DNA from: Superficieibacter sp. HKU1
GTDB lineage: Bacteria; Pseudomonadota; Gammaproteobacteria; Enterobacterales; Enterobacteriaceae
Direction: 5' to 3'
Length of the DNA: 64,000 bases
Assembly (NCBI RefSeq): GCF_029319185.1
Contig: NZ_CP119754.1
Coordinates: 2,294,001-2,358,000, forward strand
A program made the position numbers and the translations under genes. Positions 49,951 through 58,131 of the stretch are shown in pieces; positions within the stretch are counted from its first letter, which is position 1; every line of letters starts with the position of its first letter. A model generated the notes under the pieces. The model was not told where the DNA came from. It saw nothing but the letters and a program-made list of their open reading frames with translations, and searched no databases.

Positions 49951-50658
49951 TTACGCCGCCGCGCTTCTGGACTGCGTCGCCAGATAACCGGCCCACAGGC
50001 TGGCAATCCATTTCACCCCTTTTGCAGTAAAACGCGCCTGCGAAAAGGTATGCTGGTTTTCACCCACGCCCGAACGCAGCGTAAAATAGCCAGCCTGCGC
50101 ATGATGATGATGTGGGGTCAGTACGCCATTCACCCGGTACATAATATTGCGTTCCAGCAAGAACTGGCGAAACTCGGTTTCTTTAGCCCTGAGCATTTTG
50201 CACAGCTGACGAAAACCGAGAGAATCTTCAACCTGCACGTAGCGATCGAAAAACTCCGCTTTTGGCACTGAAAGTGCCAGCCGTTGCTCGGCTATCTGGC
50301 GCTGCTCATACTGTTCGGCCCAGGCACGCGCCGCAGTCGCGGGGTTAGTGAAATCGGGCAGATTGTCGCGCTTTTCACGCTCCTGCCAGCGGTCCAGCAT
50401 TTCGGCTGTAAATCCCGGAGACAAACGTGCTACAGCGAGAAGCGAATCGCGTTTATTCAGGAAAAACTCCTGGTACGTTTCGCCTTCACGCTCATAAAGA
50501 CTCACCGTAACGGGCTGAGTAAAACGTTGTGCCGTCTCCAGCCCATTAATAATACGTTTTACTTCGCCATGAGTAATACCGGTCAGGGTAGCAATTTCAC
50601 GGCTACTCATCAGGGAAGACTGGTCAAGGGTCCGTTGGCTATCAAACGTAATCATCAT
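49951..50658 (-). CDS. Orphan phage antirepressor-like protein (Rha/KilAC type)
   Basis: This 235-residue protein has an N-terminal Rha-like regulatory region (SSREIATLTGITHGEVKRII) and a C-terminal KilAC domain (FFDRYVQVEDSLGFRQLCKML, FRQFLLERNIMYRVNGVLTPH), typical of phage antirepressors. No other phage gene is nearby, so it appears to be a domesticated orphan. No strong ribosome-binding site; two adjacent ATGs at 50655-50658 are possible starts. Confidence 0.75.
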   Translation of the reverse strand: MMITFDSQRTLDQSSLMSSREIATLTGITHGEVKRIINGLETAQRFTQPVTVSLYEREGETYQEFFLNKRDSLLAVARLSPGFTAEMLDRWQEREKRDNLPDFTNPATAARAWAEQYEQRQIAEQRLALSVPKAEFFDRYVQVEDSLGFRQLCKMLRAKETEFRQFLLERNIMYRVNGVLTPHHHHAQAGYFTLRSGVGENQHTFSQARFTAKGVKWIASLWAGYLATQSRSAAA

Positions 50659-50778
50659 AGGTTCACCACTCACTCACTTACAACACCCACGCGGGTAGTT
50701 GAAATAGTATACAATGCACTGGTTAAATATCCAGTTCTTTTTTTGAGCGGTTTAGGCCATGTGAACGTTCATGAGCTG

Positions 50779-51279
50779 TCAGATCGTGTTCCCCTCATTC
50801 TGGAGGATAGAGACAATGTTATCCGGGAAAACGGTCTCGGTGGTCCGGGCAAGCGCCTGGCGATCCCACCATTTATAACGGCTGATCACCTGCTTCTCGT
50901 TCAGGCTCCAGCGATCGCTACTCACATCGTGATCGGATATTCTAATGATATAGAACCGTTCTATGGCCAGCACCTGTTCGCCGCTGGGCAATAGCATTGA
51001 GAATGAACGCTGAGCCACAGCCGGGCCTGGATGACGAGCAATAATTCCGGTCTCTTCATAAAGCTCTCTGATCGCAGCTTGCTCAAAGCTTTCCCCCTCC
51101 TCCACTGCACCACCGGGCGTTGCCCAGTAGGCGCGGCCTTGCAGCGCATCATTAGTATGAGTAAAGCGAAAAAGAAGGATTTGTTCTGCGGCATTGACGA
51201 TCAGTAAGCGGGCAGAAGGTCGCTCTCTCATGGCGCAGTCATCCGTAACGTCGATGGCGGTAGGTCTGAGTTCCTGCAT
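50779..51279 (-). CDS. Nudix hydrolase
   Basis: This 166-residue Nudix enzyme has the box GGAVEEGESFEQAAIRELYE, then ETGI, with all metal-binding glutamates. The preceding RPSARLLIVNAAEQILLFRF and YWATPGGA fit a broad-range nucleotide/sugar-nucleotide hydrolase. Substrate unknown. I chose the ATG at 51279, preceded by GAGGGGCC, over an upstream in-frame start that overlaps yneE. Confidence 0.78.
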   Translation of the reverse strand: MQELRPTAIDVTDDCAMRERPSARLLIVNAAEQILLFRFTHTNDALQGRAYWATPGGAVEEGESFEQAAIRELYEETGIIARHPGPAVAQRSFSMLLPSGEQVLAIERFYIIRISDHDVSSDRWSLNEKQVISRYKWWDRQALARTTETVFPDNIVSILQNEGNTI

Positions 51280-51295
51280 AGGCCCCTCAACATGA

Positions 51296-52210
51296 TCATG
51301 TAAGCTGATAGTTTTTATCCGGCAGTCGTTTTTGCGGGATGTCGGTTTCATCGTTCATTTGCAGGAGATCAATCTCCATCGCATTGCAGATAGCGTCCAG
51401 CGGGAGATCGTTATTTTCCAGTCCGAAAGGATCTTCAAGTTCTTCGGCCAGTGCATCCAGAGAAATAAACGTATAGGAAATCAGCACCGAAATAAATGGC
51501 GTCATATAGTGCAGATCGACGACCAGCGCGAACGGTAGCAAAATACAGAAAATGTAAACGGTACGGTGCAGAATAAGAGTATAAGCGAAAGGGATTGGCG
51601 TATTAGCAATACGCTCGCAGCCTGCCAGCACGGCGGACATATCGTTCAGCCGATTATTCAGGCTATGAAAAAGGATGTCGGAAAGATCGCCGCTGCGGCG
51701 GCGCACGGCCAGCCACTCCCCCATCAGCAGCAAAATACGGTTTGCCGGTGAATGTGAAAAAAGCACCTGCTGAAGTTGATGCGCCGGTAAGAATGACGCT
51801 AACGTATTTTCCTGCGGTAAACGGCGAAGCGTCATGCGCAATGAATGGGCAAAAGCAATTTGCAGGCGAACAAATTCTCCGAGTCGCGCATCTTCGGGTA
51901 AGGTGTTTTTGACTTCGCGAAATAACGAGCGAGCCGCTATCATCAACTGCCCCCAAAGCTGTCGTGCTTCGACAAAGCGTGAGTAACTGGCATTGTTGCG
52001 AAAGCCGAGAAAGATGGCGATAGCGACGCCGAGAATGCTAAAAGGCGCGACGGTGAGTTTAATGCCTAACGAGGTATACCACGGCAGCATCACGATCACG
52101 GCAATGGAAAGCAGGAAGTTAAGTAGCAGTCGGGAAATAACTTTTGAAAGCACTGAGCCGTGCCAGACAAAAATGAGCGCCAGCCAGTGTTGTTGCGGTC
52201 TTATGATCAT
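51296..52210 (-). CDS. yneE: Bestrophin-like membrane protein YneE
   Basis: This 304-residue inner-membrane protein is of the bestrophin/RFP-TM family (pentameric anion-channel fold). Several helices are evident (LLNFLLSIAVIVMLPWY, LTVAPFSILGVAIAIFLGFR, TVYIFCILLPFALVVDL). The motif FRNNASYSRFVEARQLWGQLM and the C-terminal AEELEDPFGLENNDLPLDAIC are characteristic. It matches E. coli YneE. It lies upstream of and co-directional with the Nudix gene, and a Ter site follows its 5' end. Confidence 0.87.
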   Translation of the reverse strand: MIIRPQQHWLALIFVWHGSVLSKVISRLLLNFLLSIAVIVMLPWYTSLGIKLTVAPFSILGVAIAIFLGFRNNASYSRFVEARQLWGQLMIAARSLFREVKNTLPEDARLGEFVRLQIAFAHSLRMTLRRLPQENTLASFLPAHQLQQVLFSHSPANRILLLMGEWLAVRRRSGDLSDILFHSLNNRLNDMSAVLAGCERIANTPIPFAYTLILHRTVYIFCILLPFALVVDLHYMTPFISVLISYTFISLDALAEELEDPFGLENNDLPLDAICNAMEIDLLQMNDETDIPQKRLPDKNYQLT

Positions 52211-52348
52211 TTTGGATTTTTTTGCAGGTGAATAACTAGAGAATTAAACGTGATTGTCATCACACTTTCAAGCAAGAGCCCGCTTTTATTACTGATTGAA
52301 TTTTACAGGTACTATGGTTCAAGTTGGTGTGTATTATTATAAGGTATT

Positions 52349-52364
52349 TGTATGTTGTAACTAA
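52349..52364 (+). other. Tus-binding replication terminator (Ter site), right arm of the fork trap
   Basis: TGTATGTTGTAACTAA matches the Ter consensus AGNATGTTGTAAYKAA at 15 of 16 positions, keeping the critical G-C at position 6 (G at 52350). The non-permissive face points left, toward dif, so forks leaving the terminus rightward would be blocked. It lies between yneE and uxaB, where E. coli has TerC. Confidence 0.87.
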
Positions 52365-52380
52365 TAAAACTCCTGATAAA

Positions 52381-52397
52381 CCCGGCTAAAAGCCGGG
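52381..52397 (-). terminator. Terminator after uxaB
   Basis: CCCGGCT and AGCCGGG pair around AAA, 8 nt after the uxaB stop (minus strand), followed by TTTATCAGG. Confidence 0.65.
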
Positions 52398-52405
52398 CTG
52401 ATTAT

Positions 52406-53857
52406 TTAGCAAAGCGGTTGTACTGCGTCGCGCATTCCTTTAGACAAGATGGCATCCAAATCTGCTGTCACCTGCGTCACCAGTCCAGGCACCTGCGTGA
52501 GATCCTGCTCCCAGTGGTCGCTGACGCTAAGAACCGAGCTAACCAGCTCAGCGGTCGTGATTTGCTGGTCACGGTGCTTCGCCCACAGCTGCTGATAAGA
52601 CTCAAGCCAGTGTGCATCATCCTGTACAGGATAACCTTCACCGTTGCGCTCCCCACGATAAAACGCAATCAATGCCGCTAACGCAAACGTCAGACGGGCC
52701 GGTAATTTACCCGACGTGTTCTGCCCTTTCAGTAGCTGCGGCAGAATACGCGTGCGGTATTTGGTCATGCCATTTAGCGCAATAGACAGCAGCTGATGCT
52801 TGATATACGGGTTGCGGAAACGGCCTGTTACTGCGCTGGCGAACGATTCCAGTTCATCGCGCGGTAAATCAAGTACCGGGATGATTTCTTCGTAAATGGC
52901 TTTCTCGACAAACGCGCAGATGTCGCGATCGTTCATCGCCTCGCCGACCGTATCCAGACCCGCTTGCCAGGCGACCGGGACCAGCGCGGTATGCGCACCA
53001 TTGAGAATCGCCACTTTACGTTCTTTATACGGTTTGATGTCGTCAACAATAAGTACGTTAAGCGGATATTTATCCAGGCGCAGCTCGGACGCCAGTGATT
53101 TAGGTCCCTGGATCACGAACAAATAGAAATGCTCGGCGGTGTCCAGGAAGCCATCTTTATAGCCCAAATCAGCTTCAAGCTGTGCAACTTCATCACGCGG
53201 ATAACCGGTAACAATACGGTCTACCAGCGTGGAACAGAAGGAAGTAGACTCATTCAGCCAGGTGGTGAATTCAGCAGGCAGCGCCCACTCCTGCGCGTAG
53301 CGCAGCACCAGTTCCTGCAATGCTTCACCATTATAATCAATCAATTCGCAAGGAATGATGATCCAGCCTTTGTCCGCCGCGCCGTTGAAGTGGCTAAAGC
53401 GCTCAAAAAGCAGACGCGTCAGCTTTGCCGGATAGCTTACTGCGGGGGCATCCTCAAACTTATCGCCAGCATGGTAACTAATGCCCGCTTCGGTGGTGTT
53501 CGAAAATACAAAGCGTATCTCCGGGTTATGCGCCAGTTTAAGAAACTCATCGTACTGTGTATAAACGCTGATTTCGCGATTAACCGAACGGATAAGACGC
53601 GCATCGCTGACCGCCTCCCCCTGCTCATTAAGTCCACGAATGATAGTAGTATACAACCCATCCTGAGTGCTTAACGACGGCGGAAAATCACTTTTAATCG
53701 GACGGACAATCACCACACCGGCATTGAGGTCGGTGTTTTCATTCAGGAGATCGATCTGCCAGTCAATGAAGGCGCGCAGGAAGTTGCCCTCACCAAACTG
53801 AATGATACGTTCAGGATAGTTTGCTCCGGGGAAATCACGACGGTTCAGCGTTTTCAC
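52406..53857 (-). CDS. uxaB: Tagaturonate reductase (altronate oxidoreductase) UxaB
   Basis: This 483-residue enzyme reduces tagaturonate to altronate with NADH in galacturonate catabolism. The N-terminal nucleotide-binding region is PERIIQFGEGNFLRAFIDWQ, with later mannitol-dehydrogenase-family motifs (VDRIVTGYP, PLNVLIVDDIKPYKERKVAI, LNGAHTALVPVAW). Length equals E. coli UxaB (483). In E. coli the operon partner uxaCA is elsewhere, as seems true here. It is likely repressed by ExuR through the dyad at 53897-53907. Confidence 0.93.
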   Translation of the reverse strand: MKTLNRRDFPGANYPERIIQFGEGNFLRAFIDWQIDLLNENTDLNAGVVIVRPIKSDFPPSLSTQDGLYTTIIRGLNEQGEAVSDARLIRSVNREISVYTQYDEFLKLAHNPEIRFVFSNTTEAGISYHAGDKFEDAPAVSYPAKLTRLLFERFSHFNGAADKGWIIIPCELIDYNGEALQELVLRYAQEWALPAEFTTWLNESTSFCSTLVDRIVTGYPRDEVAQLEADLGYKDGFLDTAEHFYLFVIQGPKSLASELRLDKYPLNVLIVDDIKPYKERKVAILNGAHTALVPVAWQAGLDTVGEAMNDRDICAFVEKAIYEEIIPVLDLPRDELESFASAVTGRFRNPYIKHQLLSIALNGMTKYRTRILPQLLKGQNTSGKLPARLTFALAALIAFYRGERNGEGYPVQDDAHWLESYQQLWAKHRDQQITTAELVSSVLSVSDHWEQDLTQVPGLVTQVTADLDAILSKGMRDAVQPLC

Positions 53858-53896
53858 GATAGGGTCCTTTTTTAATTAATCATACAACTCAGTAGA

Positions 53897-53907
53897 ATTG
53901 GTCCAAT
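53897..53907. promoter_or_regulatory. Candidate ExuR operator of uxaB
   Basis: ATTGGTCCAAT is a perfect 11-bp palindrome 40 bp upstream of the uxaB start. The ExuR/UxuR operators carry an ATTGG-CCAAT core, and uxaB is a known ExuR target. Confidence 0.6.
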
Positions 53908-53975
53908 AACTTAACAGACTTTAAAACCAATAAAACCCTGTTTTGATCAAATCGTGACGCTATAGTAAAAAAAAT

Positions 53976-54503
53976 TTACATTTGCTTATAGAAGACGCTG
54001 GTTGCGGTCAGAGCGCCATCCGGCATCAGGGCATAATCGGGAATTTCGCCGGCTTTGCGCCAGCCGCAGCGTTGATAGAACGTCTCCGCCCCGCTTCCTG
54101 TCGCGGTGTCCAGCACTAACAGCGTTTTATGATGCTCTTGCGCCAGCAATTCAAGGGCTGACATCAATCTGGCGGCCACGCCCTGCCGTCGCGCGCGCTC
54201 GTGGACGAGTAATTTGGCAACGTCCGCGCGATGCGGCTGGTTCTCGGGCTGATCGATAATAAGCTGAACGGTACCAACGGGCTGTTGACGGGCATCCAGC
54301 GCCACCAGTAACAGCCGCTCCTGTGCTTCCACGCTGTCGGCAATAGTTCTCCACCAGGCCCGCAGGACGTTGGGCTGGCAGGGAAGCATAAAACTGACGG
54401 AAGCCCCGCCATTAATACAGTTCTCAAGAATGTCGGTGAGGGCGTCGAGATGAAGCAGAATATCGTTACGTGAAAAGGTATGCAGCGAAATTGATGTAGC
54501 CAT
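53976..54503 (-). CDS. GNAT-family acetyltransferase
   Basis: This 175-residue GNAT protein has the acetyl-CoA-binding motif LLVHERARRQGVAARLMSAL (R-x-x-G-x-A) and C-terminal FYQRCGWRKAGEIPDYALMP, typical of single-domain bacterial N-acetyltransferases acting on small amines or antibiotics. Substrate unknown. It is a single gene between uxaB and the GGDEF gene. Confidence 0.8.
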   Translation of the reverse strand: MATSISLHTFSRNDILLHLDALTDILENCINGGASVSFMLPCQPNVLRAWWRTIADSVEAQERLLLVALDARQQPVGTVQLIIDQPENQPHRADVAKLLVHERARRQGVAARLMSALELLAQEHHKTLLVLDTATGSGAETFYQRCGWRKAGEIPDYALMPDGALTATSVFYKQM

Positions 54504-54585
54504 ACGTACTCCTAGTAAATGACCACATCACTATTATTTTAACAAACTAATTACACAAGCTTTTCTCTCATAGGAATTAATGATG

Positions 54586-55554
54586 TTAGCGGCCTTTGCC
54601 TTCTTGCTTATTTTTCATGGTATACATCTTTTGATCGGCTGTTCGTAGCCATTCCTGAAGGGTTGAGCCATTCTGGTCAAATTCAGTTACCCCCCATGAA
54701 AAGGCAAGCTTCCAGGGCTTGCCGGACGTCTGGTTAAAGGCTTCCGCTTCTTCAACCAGATGCTGCATTGCAATCCAGGCGCCGTTTTCGTCAGTGTCGG
54801 AAAAAAGAATGGCAAACTCATCACCGCTGTAACGCACGGTAAGATCGGTATCGCGGAATGAAGTCTTCAGTAGCATCGCCATGGTTTTTAATGCAGCATC
54901 CCCTTCCGCATGGCCCCAGCGATCGTTTATTTTCTTGAAACCATCGAGATCGAGCCAGCCCAGCGTCAGCGGCACCGCGCGCCGTGCGGCGGAACGAATG
55001 GCATAATCTGCGAGGTTATTAAAACCACGGCGATTGAACAGCCCGGTCAGTTCGTCAGTGGTGGCTGCATTGATGGCGGCAAATTCGCCTTCGACAATAG
55101 CTGCCAGATCTTTGAGCATGTCGAGATCGCTATGGCTGAAGGTTCTGGGCTGTCGGTCTACCAGACAAAAAGCGCCCGCGACCGCCCCATCAGGCAGGCG
55201 CAGCGGATACCCGGCGTAAAAACGCACGTGCGCATCCCCTTCCACCAGCGGATTATCGGCAAAACGCACATCCTGCGTAGCATCCGTTACCACCAGCGGC
55301 GATTCGCTGAGAATGGCATGCCCACAAAATGAAATAGTGCGCGGTAAGGTGGTGATATCGATGCCGTCATGGGATTTGAAGATTAGTACGTCTTCATCCA
55401 CCAGCGTTACCAGCGCAACAGGAATATCAAACAGGCGCTTTGCAAGACGGGTCAGACGGTCAAAGCGCTGCGGATCGCCGGATTCAAGGATCCCAGACTC
55501 ATGTAGCGAGGCAAGGCGTTGCGGTTCGTTCACAGGTATGGCCGGACTCTTCAT
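54586..55554 (-). CDS. GAF-GGDEF diguanylate cyclase
   Basis: This 322-residue cytosolic protein has an N-terminal GAF sensor domain (residues 15-155; PQRFDRLTRLAKRLFDIPVA, FCGHAILSESPLVVTDATQD) and a C-terminal GGDEF domain. The active-site signature is RYSGDEF, an SGDEF variant usually still active. An RxxD (RDTD) five residues before it forms the inhibitory I-site. It should make c-di-GMP in response to a ligand bound by GAF. I chose the ATG at 55554, preceded by AAAGGAG, over an upstream one. Confidence 0.83.
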   Translation of the reverse strand: MKSPAIPVNEPQRLASLHESGILESGDPQRFDRLTRLAKRLFDIPVALVTLVDEDVLIFKSHDGIDITTLPRTISFCGHAILSESPLVVTDATQDVRFADNPLVEGDAHVRFYAGYPLRLPDGAVAGAFCLVDRQPRTFSHSDLDMLKDLAAIVEGEFAAINAATTDELTGLFNRRGFNNLADYAIRSAARRAVPLTLGWLDLDGFKKINDRWGHAEGDAALKTMAMLLKTSFRDTDLTVRYSGDEFAILFSDTDENGAWIAMQHLVEEAEAFNQTSGKPWKLAFSWGVTEFDQNGSTLQEWLRTADQKMYTMKNKQEGKGR

Positions 55555-55606
55555 TGCATCTCCTTTTATCATTGATACTTCAGTCTATGCCAGCGCAGCG
55601 AATTCA

Positions 55607-56662
55607 TCAGTGCGCATAGATACGATTTTTCCCTTCGCGTTTGGCCTGGTAAAGCGCATCATCGGCGGCCTTTAGCCAGTCGGTAGAGGACATCATCTCT
55701 TTCGTGGCCTGCGCAATCCCGATACTGAGCGTTAAAGAGAGGGTGTTATCAGGCAAAACCGTCATCACCGACACTGCTTCCATAATTCGCCTGGCGATGT
55801 TTTTTGCCTCGTCATCGGGCGTCTCCGGCAGCAGGATCACAAACTCATCGCCCCCCAGACGTGCCGGGGTATCCGTTTTACGGGTAGCGACATGCAATAT
55901 TTGTGACACTGTCACTAAAAGAGAGTCGCCGACTTCATGCCCGTAGCGATCGTTAACCTCTTTGAAATTGTCGATATCGATAAACATCAACGCCGAGTGG
56001 TGGGTGTTATGCCGCAGCTTGATCAGTTCAAACTCAATTCTTTGCTCCAGCAAGCGACGATTAGCAATATCCAGCAGCGGATCCATCATCGCAATCCGCT
56101 CCAGCTCACGACTGTTTTTACGCAGTTTGCAGGCAATTGAATTGGTAAGCACGCTGAGTGCAAACACGTAAATAGCTATTAACGGTAGCGTGGCATACAA
56201 CGTTGTTTGTGACACCACAGGCGAAAAGGGAAATCCCAGCGCCAGCCAGGTGATAGCAAATGCTCCGAGCATCACCGCCGCGCCTTTACGTAATAACGGA
56301 AAGCCGCCTGCAGACACCCGGTCAGACATTAAAATGGTTGCAATCACCACCGACGGCAGAAGATTCACCGCCATCATGGCGATCCAGAAACCGCCCGCTA
56401 CAGTGTCGAAAATAAGGTTATGATGTTCTTTATCCAGCGGGAGGGCAGCGTTTTTAGCCCGAAGATAAGCAACTATCGGCCAGATAAAGGCATTGGCTGC
56501 CAGTAAAACCAGCAGCCAGCCAGGACGGTCAAGTTCGACCAGAACGGAGAGAACCGGAAAGAAGCACAGCAGCGTGCCAAGCGTGCGCATCAGATACATG
56601 CGTCTGACAAATCTGGCACAGGTAACCCGCTCATTCTTTATTAGCTTGTCAGATTCGTTCAT
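55607..56662 (-). CDS. MASE2-GGDEF membrane diguanylate cyclase
   Basis: This 351-residue protein has about five N-terminal membrane helices resembling the MASE2 sensor of AdrA/DgcC (RRMYLMRTLGTLLCFFPVLS, GWLLVLLAANAFIWPIVAYL). A cytosolic GGDEF domain with an intact LGGDEF and an upstream RKTD I-site follows. It would synthesise c-di-GMP. In E. coli, dgcF (yneF) sits between uxaB and yneG; this gene occupies that position but I cannot confirm orthology. It is 52 bp upstream of the GAF-GGDEF gene. Confidence 0.83.
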   Translation of the reverse strand: MNESDKLIKNERVTCARFVRRMYLMRTLGTLLCFFPVLSVLVELDRPGWLLVLLAANAFIWPIVAYLRAKNAALPLDKEHHNLIFDTVAGGFWIAMMAVNLLPSVVIATILMSDRVSAGGFPLLRKGAAVMLGAFAITWLALGFPFSPVVSQTTLYATLPLIAIYVFALSVLTNSIACKLRKNSRELERIAMMDPLLDIANRRLLEQRIEFELIKLRHNTHHSALMFIDIDNFKEVNDRYGHEVGDSLLVTVSQILHVATRKTDTPARLGGDEFVILLPETPDDEAKNIARRIMEAVSVMTVLPDNTLSLTLSIGIAQATKEMMSSTDWLKAADDALYQAKREGKNRIYAH

Positions 56663-56780
56663 GACACGATTTTCCGCTGCCTATGCAGACTTATCTTATT
56701 GACGATAAAAGCCGGTAGCAAGTGATTTAGCACTTCTTAGCGTTCGATTAACCTATTTTAAACAATAGCATTTATTAGTG

Positions 56781-57143
56781 TTAACGAGGCGGATTCATCT
56801 GGATCACAAGCCAGTGGAAAATGACCTGCACAACATAGGCCTGCTGCTCGTCAGAAAGCGCCTGATGCTGAGGGATGTTATGCCATTTTTCCAGACAGCC
56901 GCGACAGCAGGTCGCGGTGGCATGCTGCGCAATGAACACGGGATGCCCGCGCAAAGGAGTCTGTTTGCCGTCATTCAACGGCTCGGCGGGGGCCAGACGG
57001 CGGGCAACGAAGTCAGCCGCATGCTGGCTGACGGTTTCCGCGCCTTTATCCAGACAATATTGTCGCTCCTTCTGACCCAGGCGGAAGCGGGAGCGAAAGG
57101 TTGAACGCGCCAGGCGTGCAAAAAGCGTATCAAAACGATTCAT
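56781..57143 (-). CDS. yneG: DUF4186 protein YneG
   Basis: This 120-residue protein (MNRFDTLFARLARSTFRSRF) has a conserved short cysteine/histidine stretch (IAQHATATCCRGCLEKWHNIP) that could bind metal. It corresponds to E. coli YneG (119 aa, DUF4186), of unknown function. Its start codon overlaps the glsB stop by one base, so it is co-translated with glsB, as in E. coli. Confidence 0.87.
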   Translation of the reverse strand: MNRFDTLFARLARSTFRSRFRLGQKERQYCLDKGAETVSQHAADFVARRLAPAEPLNDGKQTPLRGHPVFIAQHATATCCRGCLEKWHNIPQHQALSDEQQAYVVQVIFHWLVIQMNPPR

Positions 57144-58069
57144 TAAAATACCGAATGTCCGGGCTGCTGCGTCAGCTTTTCCAGCGCCGCCACGCCAGAC
57201 ACAGAATTACCGGTGCCATCCAGCTCCGGACTCCAGACGGCAATGGCCATCTCATGAGGCACAATGGCCACAATACCGCCTCCGACACCTGATTTTGCAG
57301 GCAGTCCCACGCGCCAGGCAAACTCACCGGAGCTCTGGTACATGCCGCTGGTCGCCATCAGGGCATTAACCTGCCGCGACTGGAGCGGCGTGATCACCGG
57401 TTCATTCAGGTGCGGCGCCATTCCCTTATCCGCAAGGAATAAAAAGGTTCGCGCCAGCTCCACGCAGCTCATTTTCAGCGCGCAGTAATGGAAATAGTTT
57501 TGCAGCACGGTCGGAACATCATTATGAAAATTGCCAAAAGACTTCATCAGCCAGGCGATTGCCGCGTTACGGGCGGAATGTTCGAACTCAGAGCGTGCGA
57601 CCACGCTGTCGTAGCTGATATCTGCCGCGCCGCTGAGTTGACGGACAATTTCCAGCATCCGCTGTCGCGGTGCGCTCAGGCGACTTTGTAGCATATCGCA
57701 TACCACCAGCGCTCCGGCATTAATGAACGGATTACGCGGTTTCCCCTGTTCAAGCTCCAGCTGCACCAGCGAATTAAACGGTTGTCCGGAGGGATCTTTA
57801 CCCACCCGCTGCCAGATCTCGTCTTCAGGATAGTGGTTCATCGCCACAATCAGACTGAGCACTTTAGAGATAGACTGGATCGAGAACCGTTCACTGGCAT
57901 CACCGGCGGCAAAATGCTGCCCCTCAACGGTGCTAATCGCTATACCCAGTTTGTGTGGGTTAACGGCAGCCAGTGCCGGAATATAATCCGCCACCTTCCC
58001 CTGACCGATTAACGGTCTGACGTCGGCCAGAATGGATTCAAGTAACGTTGTTGTGATGACCTTTGCCAC
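57143..58069 (-). CDS. glsB: Glutaminase GlsB
   Basis: This 308-residue enzyme hydrolyses glutamine to glutamate and ammonia. It has the serine-dependent glutaminase motif FSIQSISKVLSL (S-x-x-K), GKPRNPFINAGALVV and SGMYQSSGEFAWRVGLPAKSG. Length equals E. coli GlsB (308) when started at GTG 58069, which follows AGGAG with 6-nt spacing. In-frame codons upstream do not resemble GlsB. It is operonic with yneG. Confidence 0.92.
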   Translation of the reverse strand: MAKVITTTLLESILADVRPLIGQGKVADYIPALAAVNPHKLGIAISTVEGQHFAAGDASERFSIQSISKVLSLIVAMNHYPEDEIWQRVGKDPSGQPFNSLVQLELEQGKPRNPFINAGALVVCDMLQSRLSAPRQRMLEIVRQLSGAADISYDSVVARSEFEHSARNAAIAWLMKSFGNFHNDVPTVLQNYFHYCALKMSCVELARTFLFLADKGMAPHLNEPVITPLQSRQVNALMATSGMYQSSGEFAWRVGLPAKSGVGGGIVAIVPHEMAIAVWSPELDGTGNSVSGVAALEKLTQQPGHSVF

Positions 58070-58131
58070 CTGTTGCTCCTTGTCGCAGGCCATTTTCGGC
58101 CTGCGAGTATATCAGAGCTGAATATCAGACG

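Noticed and set aside
54586..55554. Degenerate (inactive) GGDEF because of SGDEF
   Set aside because: SGDEF variants are compatible with catalysis and the surrounding metal and substrate residues plus the I-site are intact, so I did not call it degenerate.
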